A stretch of 64,000 nucleotides of DNA. It comes from JAMXLO01 sp963794185. GTDB taxonomy: Bacteria; Pseudomonadota; Alphaproteobacteria; Acetobacterales; Acetobacteraceae. Position numbers and translations under genes: made by a program. Below, one piece after another: positions 18,137-26,855 of the stretch. The stretch covers positions 1 through 64,000 of the forward strand of contig CAWCDM010000135.1 in the NCBI GenBank assembly GCA_963794185.1. The letters run 5' to 3'. The notes beneath the pieces were generated by a model. That model was not told where the DNA came from and did not search any database. It saw only the letters and a program-made list of their open reading frames with translations. How positions within the stretch are numbered: position 1 is the first letter of the stretch; each line of letters starts with the position of its first letter.

Positions 18137-19341
18137 CGAATTCAATCGACGGCGACCGGCTGCTCGGCGACCTGCGCGAACTGGCGAAGATCGGTGCGTA
18201 CAAGACCGGCGTGCACCGGCCCACCTACTCGCCGGAGGATGTCGAATCGCGGCACTGGCTTGCGGCGCGCATGACCGAGGCCGGCCTTGATCCGGAGATC
18301 GACGGCATCGGCAACGTCATCGGACGCGCGCGCGGCGAGGGGCCGCACCTGCTGCTCGGCAGCCACGTCGAGACGCAGCCGCACGCCGGCTGGCTGGATG
18401 GCGCGCTGGGCGTGATCTACGGCCTGGAGGTTGCCCGCACGCTCGGGCACGGTATCGACGTCGCGGCATGGGCCGATGAAGAAGGCCATTTCGGATCATT
18501 CATCGGCAGCCGGTCCTTCTGCGGCCTGCTCCCCGAGGCGGAGATCGACACCTGCCGCAACCGCGAAGGCACGACGTTGCGCGAGGCGCTGAAGCAGGCC
18601 GGGTTCGCCGGTCGTCCGCGCGCCGTGGTCGATCCCGCGCGCTATCGCGGCTATCTCGAGGCGCACATCGAACAGGGCGCCGAACTGGAGGATTCCGGCC
18701 GGCGCATCGGCATCGTCACCGCGATCGTCGGCAGCCATCGCTTCCGCATCGTGTTCGAGGGCGTGCAGAACCACGCCGGCACCACGCGCATGGCGATCCG
18801 CAAGGATGCCGGCGTCGCGCTGGTGCAGCTCGCCTCCGCAATCTACCGGCGCTTCCCCGACGTGGCGGGGCCGCGCACCGTCTGGACGACGGGACGGATC
18901 ACGCTCGACCCCGGCGCGCCGAGCATCGTGCCCGGTCGCGCCGAGATGCTGTTCCAGTTCCGCGACACCGATCCCGCACTGTTGGCGGCGCTCGAACGCG
19001 AATTGGAAACGCTGGTGGCCGAAGCGACGCGCGGACCATGCACGGTGACGATCGCCGAGCGTGGCCGGTCCGTCCCGAAGGCGATGGACGCCGGCTTCCA
19101 GGATGCATTGGAGCGCGCCGCCGAACGTCATGCACCGGGACTGCATGTGCGCATGCCGAGCGGGGCCGGGCATGACGCGCAGATCCTGGCGGAGCGGATG
19201 CAGTCGGCGATGCTGTTCGTGCCTTCGATCGGCGGCATCAGCCACCACTACGCGGAAAATACCAAGGACGCCGACATTGTGCTCGGCTGCCAGGTGTTCG
19301 CCGACGCGGCGGCGGAGATTTTGACGGACGCTGCGCCATAG
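18133..19341 (+). CDS. M20-family Zn-dependent hydrolase (N-carbamoyl amino acid amidohydrolase-like)
   Basis: A 402-residue metallo-amidase of the AllC/HyuC/AtzF-like carbamoylase group. Metal ligands are seen in G-S-H-V-E-T-Q (residue 76 region, with the usual D replaced by E), D-E-E-G, E-A-H-I-E-Q-G and the C-terminal H-H-Y-A-E-N. The substrate-contact string N-H-A-G-T-T-R-M is conserved. The enzyme hydrolyses an N-carbamoyl or related amide in the cytoplasm. It is coupled to the binding protein gene by ATGA. Whether the substrate is a ureide, carbamoyl amino acid or creatine-like compound is open. Confidence 0.87.
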   Translation: MTNSIDGDRLLGDLRELAKIGAYKTGVHRPTYSPEDVESRHWLAARMTEAGLDPEIDGIGNVIGRARGEGPHLLLGSHVETQPHAGWLDGALGVIYGLEVARTLGHGIDVAAWADEEGHFGSFIGSRSFCGLLPEAEIDTCRNREGTTLREALKQAGFAGRPRAVVDPARYRGYLEAHIEQGAELEDSGRRIGIVTAIVGSHRFRIVFEGVQNHAGTTRMAIRKDAGVALVQLASAIYRRFPDVAGPRTVWTTGRITLDPGAPSIVPGRAEMLFQFRDTDPALLAALERELETLVAEATRGPCTVTIAERGRSVPKAMDAGFQDALERAAERHAPGLHVRMPSGAGHDAQILAERMQSAMLFVPSIGGISHHYAENTKDADIVLGCQVFADAAAEILTDAAP

Positions 19342-19415
19342 CTCCCATTCGTCATGGCCGGCCCCCGGCCTTCGCCGGGACATGCTTCGCCGACCATGAC
19401 TGTTGGGAGCTATGG
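19338..19415. repeat. Imperfect palindrome after the amidohydrolase
   Basis: The ends ATAGCTCCCA and TGGGAGCTAT are inverted copies flanking GTCATGG/CCATGAC arms and an inner CGGCC...CCGGG hairpin. It belongs to the GTCATG-bounded family of intergenic palindromes seen again near 31.5 and 34.8 kb. It may also terminate transcription. Confidence 0.6.
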
Positions 19416-19502
19416 CACTCGGATTGACGCGACCCGTGCACCCCTGCAACGCTGCTTCCGCAGCCGCATAAAACGGCGCCTCCGGGGAGGGGAAAACAGC
19501 GC

Positions 19503-20846
19503 ATGGCCCAGACCATCGAGGGGTTTGTCGGCACGTCGATGGACGATGCCCGGCTGAGCCCGCTGCACTATCGCGTCTTTGCGCTGATCTCCGCCGGCTA
19601 TTTCTTCGACGTGGCCGATTACGTGATCCTTGGCGCGCTGATCCCCGATATGGTGCGCAGCGGCTTCGCCACCCCGGCGCAGATCGCCACCGTGGCAAGC
19701 GCGACGCTGTTCGGCCTGTTCATTGGCACCGTGGCGCAGGGCGAGTTCACCGATCGGTTCGGCCGCAAGACTGTCTATCAGTTCAACCTGCTGCTCTACG
19801 GTACCGCGACGATCGTCGCGGCATTTTCCCCCGACTACATCTGGCTCGCGGCGATGCGCTTCATCGCCGGGATCGGCCTGGGCGCGGAGCAGCCGCTGTG
19901 CTTCGCCTACGCCGGCGAATACGCGCCGAAGAACATCCGCGGGCGGTTCATCGCCGGCGTGCAGCTGATCGGCGGCGCATTCTCGTGGCCGCTGTCGACG
20001 CTCTTCGCGCTCGCGTTCCGTGACTCGATCGGCTGGCGCGGCTGCTGGATCGTGATCGGCGTGTGTGCGCTGATCGTGTTCCTGTTCCGCTTCTCGCTGC
20101 CGGAATCGCCGCGCTGGCTTGCGACGCATGGCCAGGGGGCCCGCGCGCTCGACCTGCTCGAGCGTATGGGCATGCGGCGGCCGCAGCCCGGCGAGACGCT
20201 GACCACCGATGCCGCAAGCAATTCGCACAGCGACCCGATCGGCGTGGTGTTCCGCCACTATCGCGGCCGGCTGATCGCGGCGATGGTCTGCTTCGTCGCG
20301 TTCTTTGGCGTGGCACTCGGCCTGGGCACGTGGCTGCCGAACATGATGGCCACCGACCGCGGCATGACGATCACAAAGTCGCTGACCTACACCTTCGGCA
20401 TGACGCTGGCGTTCCCCTGCGCCAGCCTGTTCATGATGTTCGCGCTGGAGCGGTTCGGGCGGAAGAAGACATCGATGGCCGCGTTCGCGCTGGCCGGCCT
20501 GTTCGCAGTGGCCTTCGTCAACGCGGGAACCGATACGATGCTGCTGGTGGTCGGGTTCTGCATGATCTTCTTCATCCAGTTGGCCGGCAACTCGATGCAG
20601 ATCTTCGCCTCCGAGGTGTTCCCCACCAACGCGCGCGCATCGGGGTTCGGAATGGCGCAGGGCGCCGGCCGGCTCGGCACCGCCTTCATCATTCCCACCA
20701 TCCTGTGGATCCAGACCGGCTACGGTACGGACACGGTGTTCATCTGCGTTGCGATCGTCCTGGTGATCGCCGCGGCGACGGTCAACCTGATCGGCCCGGA
20801 GTCACGCGGCGTGGCGCTGGACGTGCTGGCGCCGCCCGAGGGGTGA
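19503..20846 (+). CDS. MFS transporter (sugar/organic-acid porter type)
   Basis: A 447-residue inner-membrane permease with twelve helices. Signature blocks are G-x-F-T-D-R-F-G-R-K-T in loop 2-3, E-Y-A-P-K-N-I-R-G-R near the end of helix 4, L-P-E-S-P-R-W-L in the central loop, and F-G-R-K-K in loop 8-9. These place it in the metabolite:H+ symporter/sugar porter branch that imports sugars, aromatic acids or organic acids. An N-terminal D-V-A-D-Y-V-I-L in helix 1 resembles the AAHS type. The substrate is unknown. A strong GGGGAGGGGAAA ribosome-binding site precedes the start. Confidence 0.87.
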   Translation: MAQTIEGFVGTSMDDARLSPLHYRVFALISAGYFFDVADYVILGALIPDMVRSGFATPAQIATVASATLFGLFIGTVAQGEFTDRFGRKTVYQFNLLLYGTATIVAAFSPDYIWLAAMRFIAGIGLGAEQPLCFAYAGEYAPKNIRGRFIAGVQLIGGAFSWPLSTLFALAFRDSIGWRGCWIVIGVCALIVFLFRFSLPESPRWLATHGQGARALDLLERMGMRRPQPGETLTTDAASNSHSDPIGVVFRHYRGRLIAAMVCFVAFFGVALGLGTWLPNMMATDRGMTITKSLTYTFGMTLAFPCASLFMMFALERFGRKKTSMAAFALAGLFAVAFVNAGTDTMLLVVGFCMIFFIQLAGNSMQIFASEVFPTNARASGFGMAQGAGRLGTAFIIPTILWIQTGYGTDTVFICVAIVLVIAAATVNLIGPESRGVALDVLAPPEG

Positions 20847-20903
20847 ACGCATGCGCCAATACGGAGGACGCCATGAGGTTACAATTCTGATGTGAGACGA
20901 ACG

Positions 20904-21042
20904 TCCTCCCCCTCCCCTTGCGGGAGGGGGTTGGGGGGAGGGGTGGCACGACCGCAACGCAAGGTGGCCGCATGGGCTTCGACACTAACGATGTGCTGCT
21001 TACCCCTCCCCCCAACCCCCTCCCGCAAGGGGAGGGGGAGGA
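20904..21042. repeat. Palindromic element with 41-bp perfect inverted arms
   Basis: The left arm (20904-20944) and right arm (21002-21042) are exact reverse complements over 41 bases around a 57-bp centre. The arms are made of C-runs, a TTGCGGG core and G-runs. A related element with the same outer arms but a different inner insert lies at 36378-36550. It sits between convergent genes and would form a very stable cruciform or bidirectional terminator. Confidence 0.9.
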
Positions 21043-21065
21043 TTTGCCGCCAGCGTCAACTCCCG

Positions 21066-22949
21066 CTACACGATGTCCCAGCGCACCATCATCGCGTGGT
21101 CCTCATGCACCACGTTGTGGCAGTGCATCACGTAGCGGCCCTTCATGTCGCGGAAGCGCATGAAGACGCGGACTTCCTCGTTCGTGTTGAGTTCGATCAC
21201 GTCCTTGCGGGCGTAATCGACGCTGGCGTTGTTCTGCACGTTCGGCTTGACCGTCACGCCGTTGCGCGACAGGACGCGGTGCTCCTCGAAGTGGATATGC
21301 ACGGGGTGACGCCAGCTGCCGCCGGGATTCTGGATGACCCAGACCTCTTCCGATTCCTGCGGGATGGCGGCATTCACCACGTTCTCGTCGAAGAAGTTGC
21401 CGTTGACCGTCCAGCCGCCGTTGCCGCGTTCGAACCGCCAGGTGCGCGTATTCGCCCTCGCGGCACGTGCCATCAGCACGCTGAAATCGGTATCCGGCAG
21501 CGTGCGCATCATGAGCGGTGCCACCGCCGGGTCGACGCTGTAGTCCGGCGCCGAGGCACCGACGTTGAACTGGATGATCGGTGTGCCGGGGCTGAGGATC
21601 GTGCCGGTCGGTCCGCGCCCGTTGACCTGCTCCAGCCGGTTGACCAGATAGAGACGCGACGCCTTGATCTTGCTGAAGTCGACGATGACGTCGACCCGCT
21701 CCGCCACGGCCAGGCGCACGCTGGCGACCCGGATCGCCTGTGGCAGCAGGTTGCCGTCGCTGGAGATCTGCCAGAACGGGATATAGTTGGTGCCGTCGAA
21801 CAGCGCGAGCTCATACCAGCGCGACGGACCGGGCGCATAGAACCGGAAGCGGTAGCGGCGCTTGTCGACATCGAAGTGCGGCTGGATCGCGCCGTTCGCA
21901 GAGAACCGATCGCCGAGGATGCCATCGAGGTCGAACAGGTCGAACACCGTCTGGCAGTTCTGGTCGAACACGAAGTCATTGAAGAAGATCGGCACGTCGT
22001 ATTTGCCGCTCGGCAGGCGCAGGCCGGTCGTCTCGTCACCGGTATCCTTGTCGTCGAACAGGTTATAGCAGCCGAACATGCCCTTGTAGACGTTCTGGGC
22101 GGTGAAATCGAGGTGGTGATCGTGGTACCAGAGCGAGCTCAACGCCTCGCGCGGGTCGCCGACCTTGTTGCCCAGGGCGGTATAGCCGGCCAGCACGTTC
22201 GGATAGTGCTGGTCCTTGAACCCCAGCGGATTGATGGCGTTGGGATCGTTGATCGAGTTGAAGAAGTTGACCGGGTTGCCGTCGCTCTCCGACGGGGTAT
22301 GGGCGTTGTGCAGATGGGTCGTCATCTCGGCGATGCCGAAGCTCTGCGGCACCTTGACCGACGGCAGGTGGTTGTGGAACCGCACCACAATCGGCTCGCC
22401 GTACCTGGCCTGGACGAGCGGGCCGGGAACCTGTCCGTCGAAGCCCCAGACCTTCGAGGGCGAGTAGTCGGGATGCAGCTTGACCTGCGCCTCCTGCATG
22501 GTCAGCTCATAGAATTTCTGCGGCGGGAACTGCCCGCCATAGGGGTTCGTGCCGGGTGCGACGTTGGGATTGTAGGTGAAAAGCTGATGATTGATCCGCT
22601 TGGTCGCGCCATCGATCACTGTGGTGCCGTCGCAGATGCCGCCGCTCATGGCGTGGTAGTCCACTGGCTGCTTCACGGGCAGGATCGGCATCGGCTGCAC
22701 CCATGGCTTGACGGGCGGGCTCGGCGGGCCGTCGACGCCCTGGACGCTGGAGAGGCTGCCGCCACCACTGCTGCCGCCACTGCCCTGATCGGCGAGCGCG
22801 CGGGCGCTCAGGCCCTGCTTCAGAATGAGACTGCCGCTCGCGGTCAGCAGGCCCAGGCGCATCATCTCCCGCCGGCTCAGCTTGGCCTTGACGATTTCCT
22901 GCCGGTTGCGCTGAGCGGTCAGCGCCAACTTGTCTTTCCAACTGGCCAT
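21066..22949 (-). CDS. Multicopper oxidase (CotA/bilirubin-oxidase-like)
   Basis: A 627-residue oxidase with all four copper motifs: T-H-L-H-N-A-H (residues 211-217), W-Y-H-D-H-H (274-279), H-P-V-H-I-H-F-E-E-H near 555, and H-C-H-N-V-V-H-E-D-H-A-M-M (609-621). The last includes the T1 axial methionine. Domain spacing fits the CotA and bilirubin oxidase group, which couples substrate or metal oxidation to O2 reduction. The N-terminus has S-R-R-E-M-M-R-L-G-L-L as an unusual, internal Tat-like signal, followed by a Gly/Ser linker. It stands alone with about 200 bp of free upstream DNA. The substrate could be metal ions, phenols or bilins. Confidence 0.9.
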   Translation of the reverse strand: MASWKDKLALTAQRNRQEIVKAKLSRREMMRLGLLTASGSLILKQGLSARALADQGSGGSSGGGSLSSVQGVDGPPSPPVKPWVQPMPILPVKQPVDYHAMSGGICDGTTVIDGATKRINHQLFTYNPNVAPGTNPYGGQFPPQKFYELTMQEAQVKLHPDYSPSKVWGFDGQVPGPLVQARYGEPIVVRFHNHLPSVKVPQSFGIAEMTTHLHNAHTPSESDGNPVNFFNSINDPNAINPLGFKDQHYPNVLAGYTALGNKVGDPREALSSLWYHDHHLDFTAQNVYKGMFGCYNLFDDKDTGDETTGLRLPSGKYDVPIFFNDFVFDQNCQTVFDLFDLDGILGDRFSANGAIQPHFDVDKRRYRFRFYAPGPSRWYELALFDGTNYIPFWQISSDGNLLPQAIRVASVRLAVAERVDVIVDFSKIKASRLYLVNRLEQVNGRGPTGTILSPGTPIIQFNVGASAPDYSVDPAVAPLMMRTLPDTDFSVLMARAARANTRTWRFERGNGGWTVNGNFFDENVVNAAIPQESEEVWVIQNPGGSWRHPVHIHFEEHRVLSRNGVTVKPNVQNNASVDYARKDVIELNTNEEVRVFMRFRDMKGRYVMHCHNVVHEDHAMMVRWDIV

Positions 22950-23154
22950 TCTTAGCTTCCATGGTCTGGTGTTGTGATTACCGAAGCGAACATAGGTTAA
23001 TAATCGTAACGAACATTCGACCGAATACAGCCGGACCCTGCCCGGTGCCGAAGTATGTGCACGCGGCCGGGAGACGGTTCGAGCGTTTCGGGTGGACGCT
23101 GAGGTTATAGCCTGACCGGACGGCGCAAGCGCAACCGATTCCGTTATTATTTCG

Positions 23155-23876
23155 TCATCTATATAAAAGATAGGTGAGGGCCGCCGCCGCTACTAACGGC
23201 ATGGGTGGGGCGGCGGAGCGGCGCAACGCCTGCGGCACGATGACTTCCTCCAGCACATGCGTCGGCCGCTCGGCGAGCAGCAGGACACGGTCGGCCAGCA
23301 CGGCCGCCTCGGCGCGGTCGTGGGTGACCAGCAGCGCCGCGGTGGGACGCGCGCGCCAGGCGGCCAGCAGCAGTTCCCGGCTGCGCGCGGCCATCGCCGG
23401 GTCGAGCGAGACGAACGGTTCATCCAGCAGAACAAGCTCCGGCTCGATCGCAAACGCGCGCGCGATGGACGCCCGTCGCGCCATGCCGAGCGACAGCGTG
23501 GGTGGAAACGCATCGCGGAACGGTGCGAGATCCAGCGTACGCAGCAGGTCGTCGGCAAGGTCGGCGTTCTCGAGTCCGCTGCGCCAACAGGATGTTCTGC
23601 CGCACGGTGCGCCACGGCAGCAGGCGCGGCTCCTGGAACACCGTGCCGATGCGCGGCATCCCGGCGCCATGCCAGTCGAGCGTGCCCCGATAGTCGGTAT
23701 CCAGGCCGCCGATGATCCGCAGCAGCGTCGTCTTGCCGCAGCCGGACGGCCCGACCAGGGCGACGATCTCGCGCGCGCCAAGCGCGAGATCGATGCTGCC
23801 CAGCACCGGCAGGTCGCCGCGGTCGGTGCGGGAAGGATTTGCCCTCGACGCGAAGCCGCAGGATCACCTCCGCCAT
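23155..23876 (-). CDS. NitT/TauT-type ABC transporter ATPase (two frameshifts)
   Basis: ATPase of about 240 residues. From the ATG at 23876 (M-A-E-V-I-L-R-L-R-V-E-G-K-S-F) the frame breaks near 23838. It then gives V-L-G-S-I-D-L-A-L-G-A-R-E, Walker A G-P-S-G-C-G-K-T-T, and Q-loop F-Q-E-P-R-L-L-P-W-R. It breaks again near 23580 and ends with Walker B L-V-L-L-D-E-P-F-V-S-L-D-P and the H-loop V-T-H-D. A degenerate signature, L-S-L-G-M-A-R-R, replaces LSGGQ-R. The family pairs with nitrate, sulfonate or taurine type permeases. Its start overlaps the end of the permease reading. Confidence 0.82.
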
Positions 23877-25608
23877 CGCGTCGCCCAGCGCTCCAGCGGT
23901 TGCAGGCGCGGCCCACTCGATCACCTGCACGACCACGATGAAGGCGAGCGTGTAGGCCAGGATCAGCGTCACGTCGAACAACTGGAAATAGATCTGGATC
24001 TGGAAGCCGACGCCGTTGCTGCGGCCGAGCAGCTCGACCACCAGGACGATCTTCCAGATCAGCGCAAGGCCGGAGCGGGCGGCGGCGAAGACGTAGGGCG
24101 TGAGCTGCGGCAGTGTCACGTGCCGCAACGTCCGCCAGCGCGACATATGAAAACTCTGCGCCATCTCGGCGAGGCCGGGATCGAGCGCGCGGGCGCCCTC
24201 GCGCAGCGTGACCACGGTGGTCGGCAGCTTGTTCAGCGCGACCGCGGCGATGGCGGCCGATCTCGTTCAGGCCGAACCAGACATAGATCAGCACGATCAC
24301 CACGAGCGCGGGCAGGTTCAGCAGCACCGTCACCGCGTTGTCGAGCAACAGATCGAGCCGTCGCCAGCGCCCCATGGCGATCCCGAGCGCGCTGCCCAGC
24401 AGCAGCGACAGCGTGAACGCGGCGGCGACCCGGCCCAGCGTGATCGCAAGGTTCCACGGCAATGCGCCGGAGATGGTCTGCTGCACCATCGCGCTCAGCA
24501 CGGCAGTGACCGTCGGCAGCAGCCGGCTCTGCGCGAGGCTGGCCGCGATCTGCCAGGCCAGCAGGAACACCAGCGCCGAGGCCAGCCGCGTCGGCAGTTC
24601 CCAGTCGATGCGGGCGGCTAGGCGTCCGACTTGCCAAGTGACCGGCCAGAATGTTCCCGACGGCACGGCATCGATGGGACCGACGAGATCCGCGCCGCCG
24701 GTCTTTGCCAGCAGATCGAAAAGCTGCGCCGCGGCGTGGCGTTCCGGCTCGCCCCAGCGTCGCGGGATGCCACGCCGGTACCAGTCGCGCAGCCGTTCCA
24801 GCTCGGCATCGTCCGCGGCGCCGGTCATCGGCTTCACGCGCTGCCACTCTGCATCCGACGTCGCCAGGATCGTGCGTGCCTGACGCGAGGCGGCGACGAA
24901 ACCATCGATCAGCGCCGGGTTCTGCTCCGCCCAATGCTGCGCGAAGGTGTAGCCGATATAGGGCACGCCGGCGCCGATCCCCAGCGCGCTGACCGCATCC
25001 TCCACCGCCAGGATGCGGCGCGCGCCGGCGGCCTCGGCCTTCGCCGCGAACGGCCAGTAGGTCAGCAGCGCATCCAGGCGTCCGGCCTTCATCTGCTCGG
25101 CCAGCAGCGGCGGCGGGCCGAAACTTTTGTTTGCGGCGGCGTCGATGTCGATGCCAAAGCGCTGTGTCGCGTAGGCGCGCAGAATGAGCCAGCTCTTGTC
25201 GAGCGGACTGCCGGCGATGCCGAGCGTGTGTCCCGCCAGATCGGGCACGTCGTGCACAGGCGAATTGGCGGGCGCGATCAGGGCGCCCACGGCATTGGAG
25301 AACGGCACGAAGGTCCAGTCCGCGCCGGCGCCGCGCTGGCGCGCCACCCACAGCCAATCGACCACGATCATGTCGACCTGGCCGGCTTGCAGCGCGACCT
25401 GCGCGGCCTGCGCCGCGGCCAGCTCCACCGGCTCGATCGCGATATGCGCGGCGGCGTCCAGCGCGTGGTGGCGGATCACGTCGATCTCCCACGACACCGT
25501 GCCGAAGCGCAGCACGCCGATGCGGATCGGCGGCACCGGCGCGGCGCGGGCCGGCACGGCGGCGGCCGAGAGCGTCGCGCCCAGCAACGCGCGCCGCGCA
25601 ATGCGCAT
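23864..25608 (-). CDS. Fused ABC substrate-binding protein and permease, NitT/TauT type (two frameshifts)
   Basis: Residues 1-320 form an SsuA/TauA-type periplasmic binding protein with an alanine-rich signal peptide: R-I-G-V-L-R-F-G-T-V-S-W-E, G-I-A-G-S-P-L-D-K-S-W. After the usual binding-protein end, P-S-G-T-F-W-P, the same frame runs with no stop or start codon into a BPD permease, W-E-L-P-T-R-L-A-S-A-L-V-F-L-L. The permease has an EAA loop, E-G-A-R-A-L-D-P-G-L-A-E-M-A, reached after a one-base insertion near 24254. A second break near 23905 restores L-Q-P-L-E-R-W-A-T-R-W-R and a stop overlapping the ATPase ATG. The substrate is unknown, and a real fusion versus a lost stop cannot be settled here. 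Confidence 0.75.
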
Positions 25609-25760
25609 GAGGGTTCCCTCCCGGAGGTTTGCGCGATTATCCCCGCGCCTCGCGGTGCGCTGTCAATGGGGCGCTGAAGGCTGGTGAACAGTATCAACGT
25701 GTCTCGATGATGACGCAGGCACGGGTGCGGCAAAGAGTGCACCAGGTATGAGGAGATAGA

Positions 25761-26744
25761 CATGGAGCGGGTGTTTGAACTCGGTGTGTGCTGCGCGCGC
25801 GCTGTGGGAGGAACTCGGTATGGGTGCGATAGTGGTGCGCGTGCGCGCTAAGCTGACGCCGCACGAGACGCGCTGTTGCGATGGCTGCTAATGTTCGACG
25901 ATCGGTCTCCAAACTGGTGTGTGCCGAGCGCTGGTGCCGACATCGCTGGCTCCCGACGCGGCAGGGCTTGGGGTGATGAGTGCTACCGCGCACCGACTTC
26001 ATCGCGTCTGGTCGGAAGAGATGGAGCGTGACGTTTGTCAAGACGGCGATTGTGCCTCGATGTCGATTGATTTCTATGACACCACAACGGGTATTTCGAG
26101 ACGGACGAACGACGAGGGCGAGCAGGAGTTGCGGCGGCCTAGCGCCGCTACGTCGGCGAGGCCACAGCGAGGAAGGGCGCGACAACCAGCGCAGGTGATA
26201 TCGCACTGGCGGTGACCGCGACGGTATGCCGGTGCGCTCTGGGTGCTGCGGGCGATACGGCGGATGTCGCACGGTGGAGCGCATCAAGGATGACTGAGGG
26301 TTGGCGACTCGGGCGCTGCCTGTTGTGGGCGATGCCTGGATGTATTCCGCGGACAACTTGCGGCGCTGAGCGCGGTTGGGCTGCTACATCCTGGCGGTGC
26401 CGATGCGCAAGGTGAAGGACATCGCGACGGAGGTGCTGACGCGGCAGGGCCGCTACAAACAGGTGGCCGACAACCTGCAGGTCAAAGAGGTCTGGGTCGG
26501 CGATGGAGAGCAGCGCAAACGCTATATCCTCTGCCTCAATCCGCAAGAGGCGGAACGCGAACGCCAGCGCCGTGCGCAGCGCGGGGCGAACTCGACGCCG
26601 AACTGGCTGCTGGAGCAGCGTGACGACGATCACCGAAGGCGGCGTGCGCGCGAGGGCGTCGCGCCGCTCGGCAGCTATCTGAGCGCAGATGGGCGGGGTC
26701 GGCCGCAGTTGGACCTCGCCAAGATCAAGGCGGCGGAGAAGTGA
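25761..26744 (+). mobile_element. Decayed IS1634-type transposase gene
   Basis: Pieces of one transposase appear in successive frames: R-V-F-E-L-G and A-L-W-E-E-L-G-M-G near 25770-25830, and a D-T-T catalytic strand near 26076. A-L-A-V-T-R-D-G-M-P-V-R-S follows near 26205 and G-D-T-A-D-V near 26250. The longest open part (26376-26744) reads Y-I-L-A-V-P-M-R-K-V-K, then D-N-L-Q-V-K-E-V-W-V and Y-I-L-C-L-N-P-Q-E-A-E-R. That order is the IS1634/IS4-like DDE family. At least four frame changes and stops show it is dead. No terminal inverted repeats were identified. Confidence 0.7.
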
Positions 26745-26791
26745 CGGCAAGCGTGGTGATCAGCAACGACGACACGCGTGGGCGAGGAAGC

Positions 26792-26839
26792 GGGGAAAAA
26801 GGGGGGAAGGGGAGAAGAGAGGGAGGGGGGAGAGGAGGG
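26792..26839 (+). repeat. 48-base uninterrupted purine tract with G-runs
   Basis: Bases 26792-26839 are all A or G and contain at least six runs of three or more G, so the plus strand could form a G-quadruplex or triplex. It begins 16 bases beyond the stop of the TonB receptor gene, where the receptor mRNA would carry the C/U-rich copy. It may mark transcription termination or be a by-product of repeat decay next to the IS remnant. Confidence 0.8.
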
Positions 26840-26855
26840 TCCGAGGGGGCTTGGC

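Noticed and set aside
16351..19341. 996-residue fusion of the binding protein and amidohydrolase
   Set aside because: The middle third is out-of-frame sequence of the binding protein. The amidohydrolase starts at its own ATG (18133) overlapping the binding-protein stop.
18133..19341. Pathway assignment as allantoate or creatine degradation
   Set aside because: No neighbouring genes specific to either pathway and M20 sequence alone does not settle the substrate.
20904..21042. CRISPR array
   Set aside because: Two inverted arms with a single centre, not direct repeats with regular spacers.
20892..22955. Plus-strand 687-codon frame opposite the multicopper oxidase
   Set aside because: It begins inside the palindromic repeat and has a His/Arg/Val-rich shadow composition. 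The oxidase with all copper motifs is on the minus strand.
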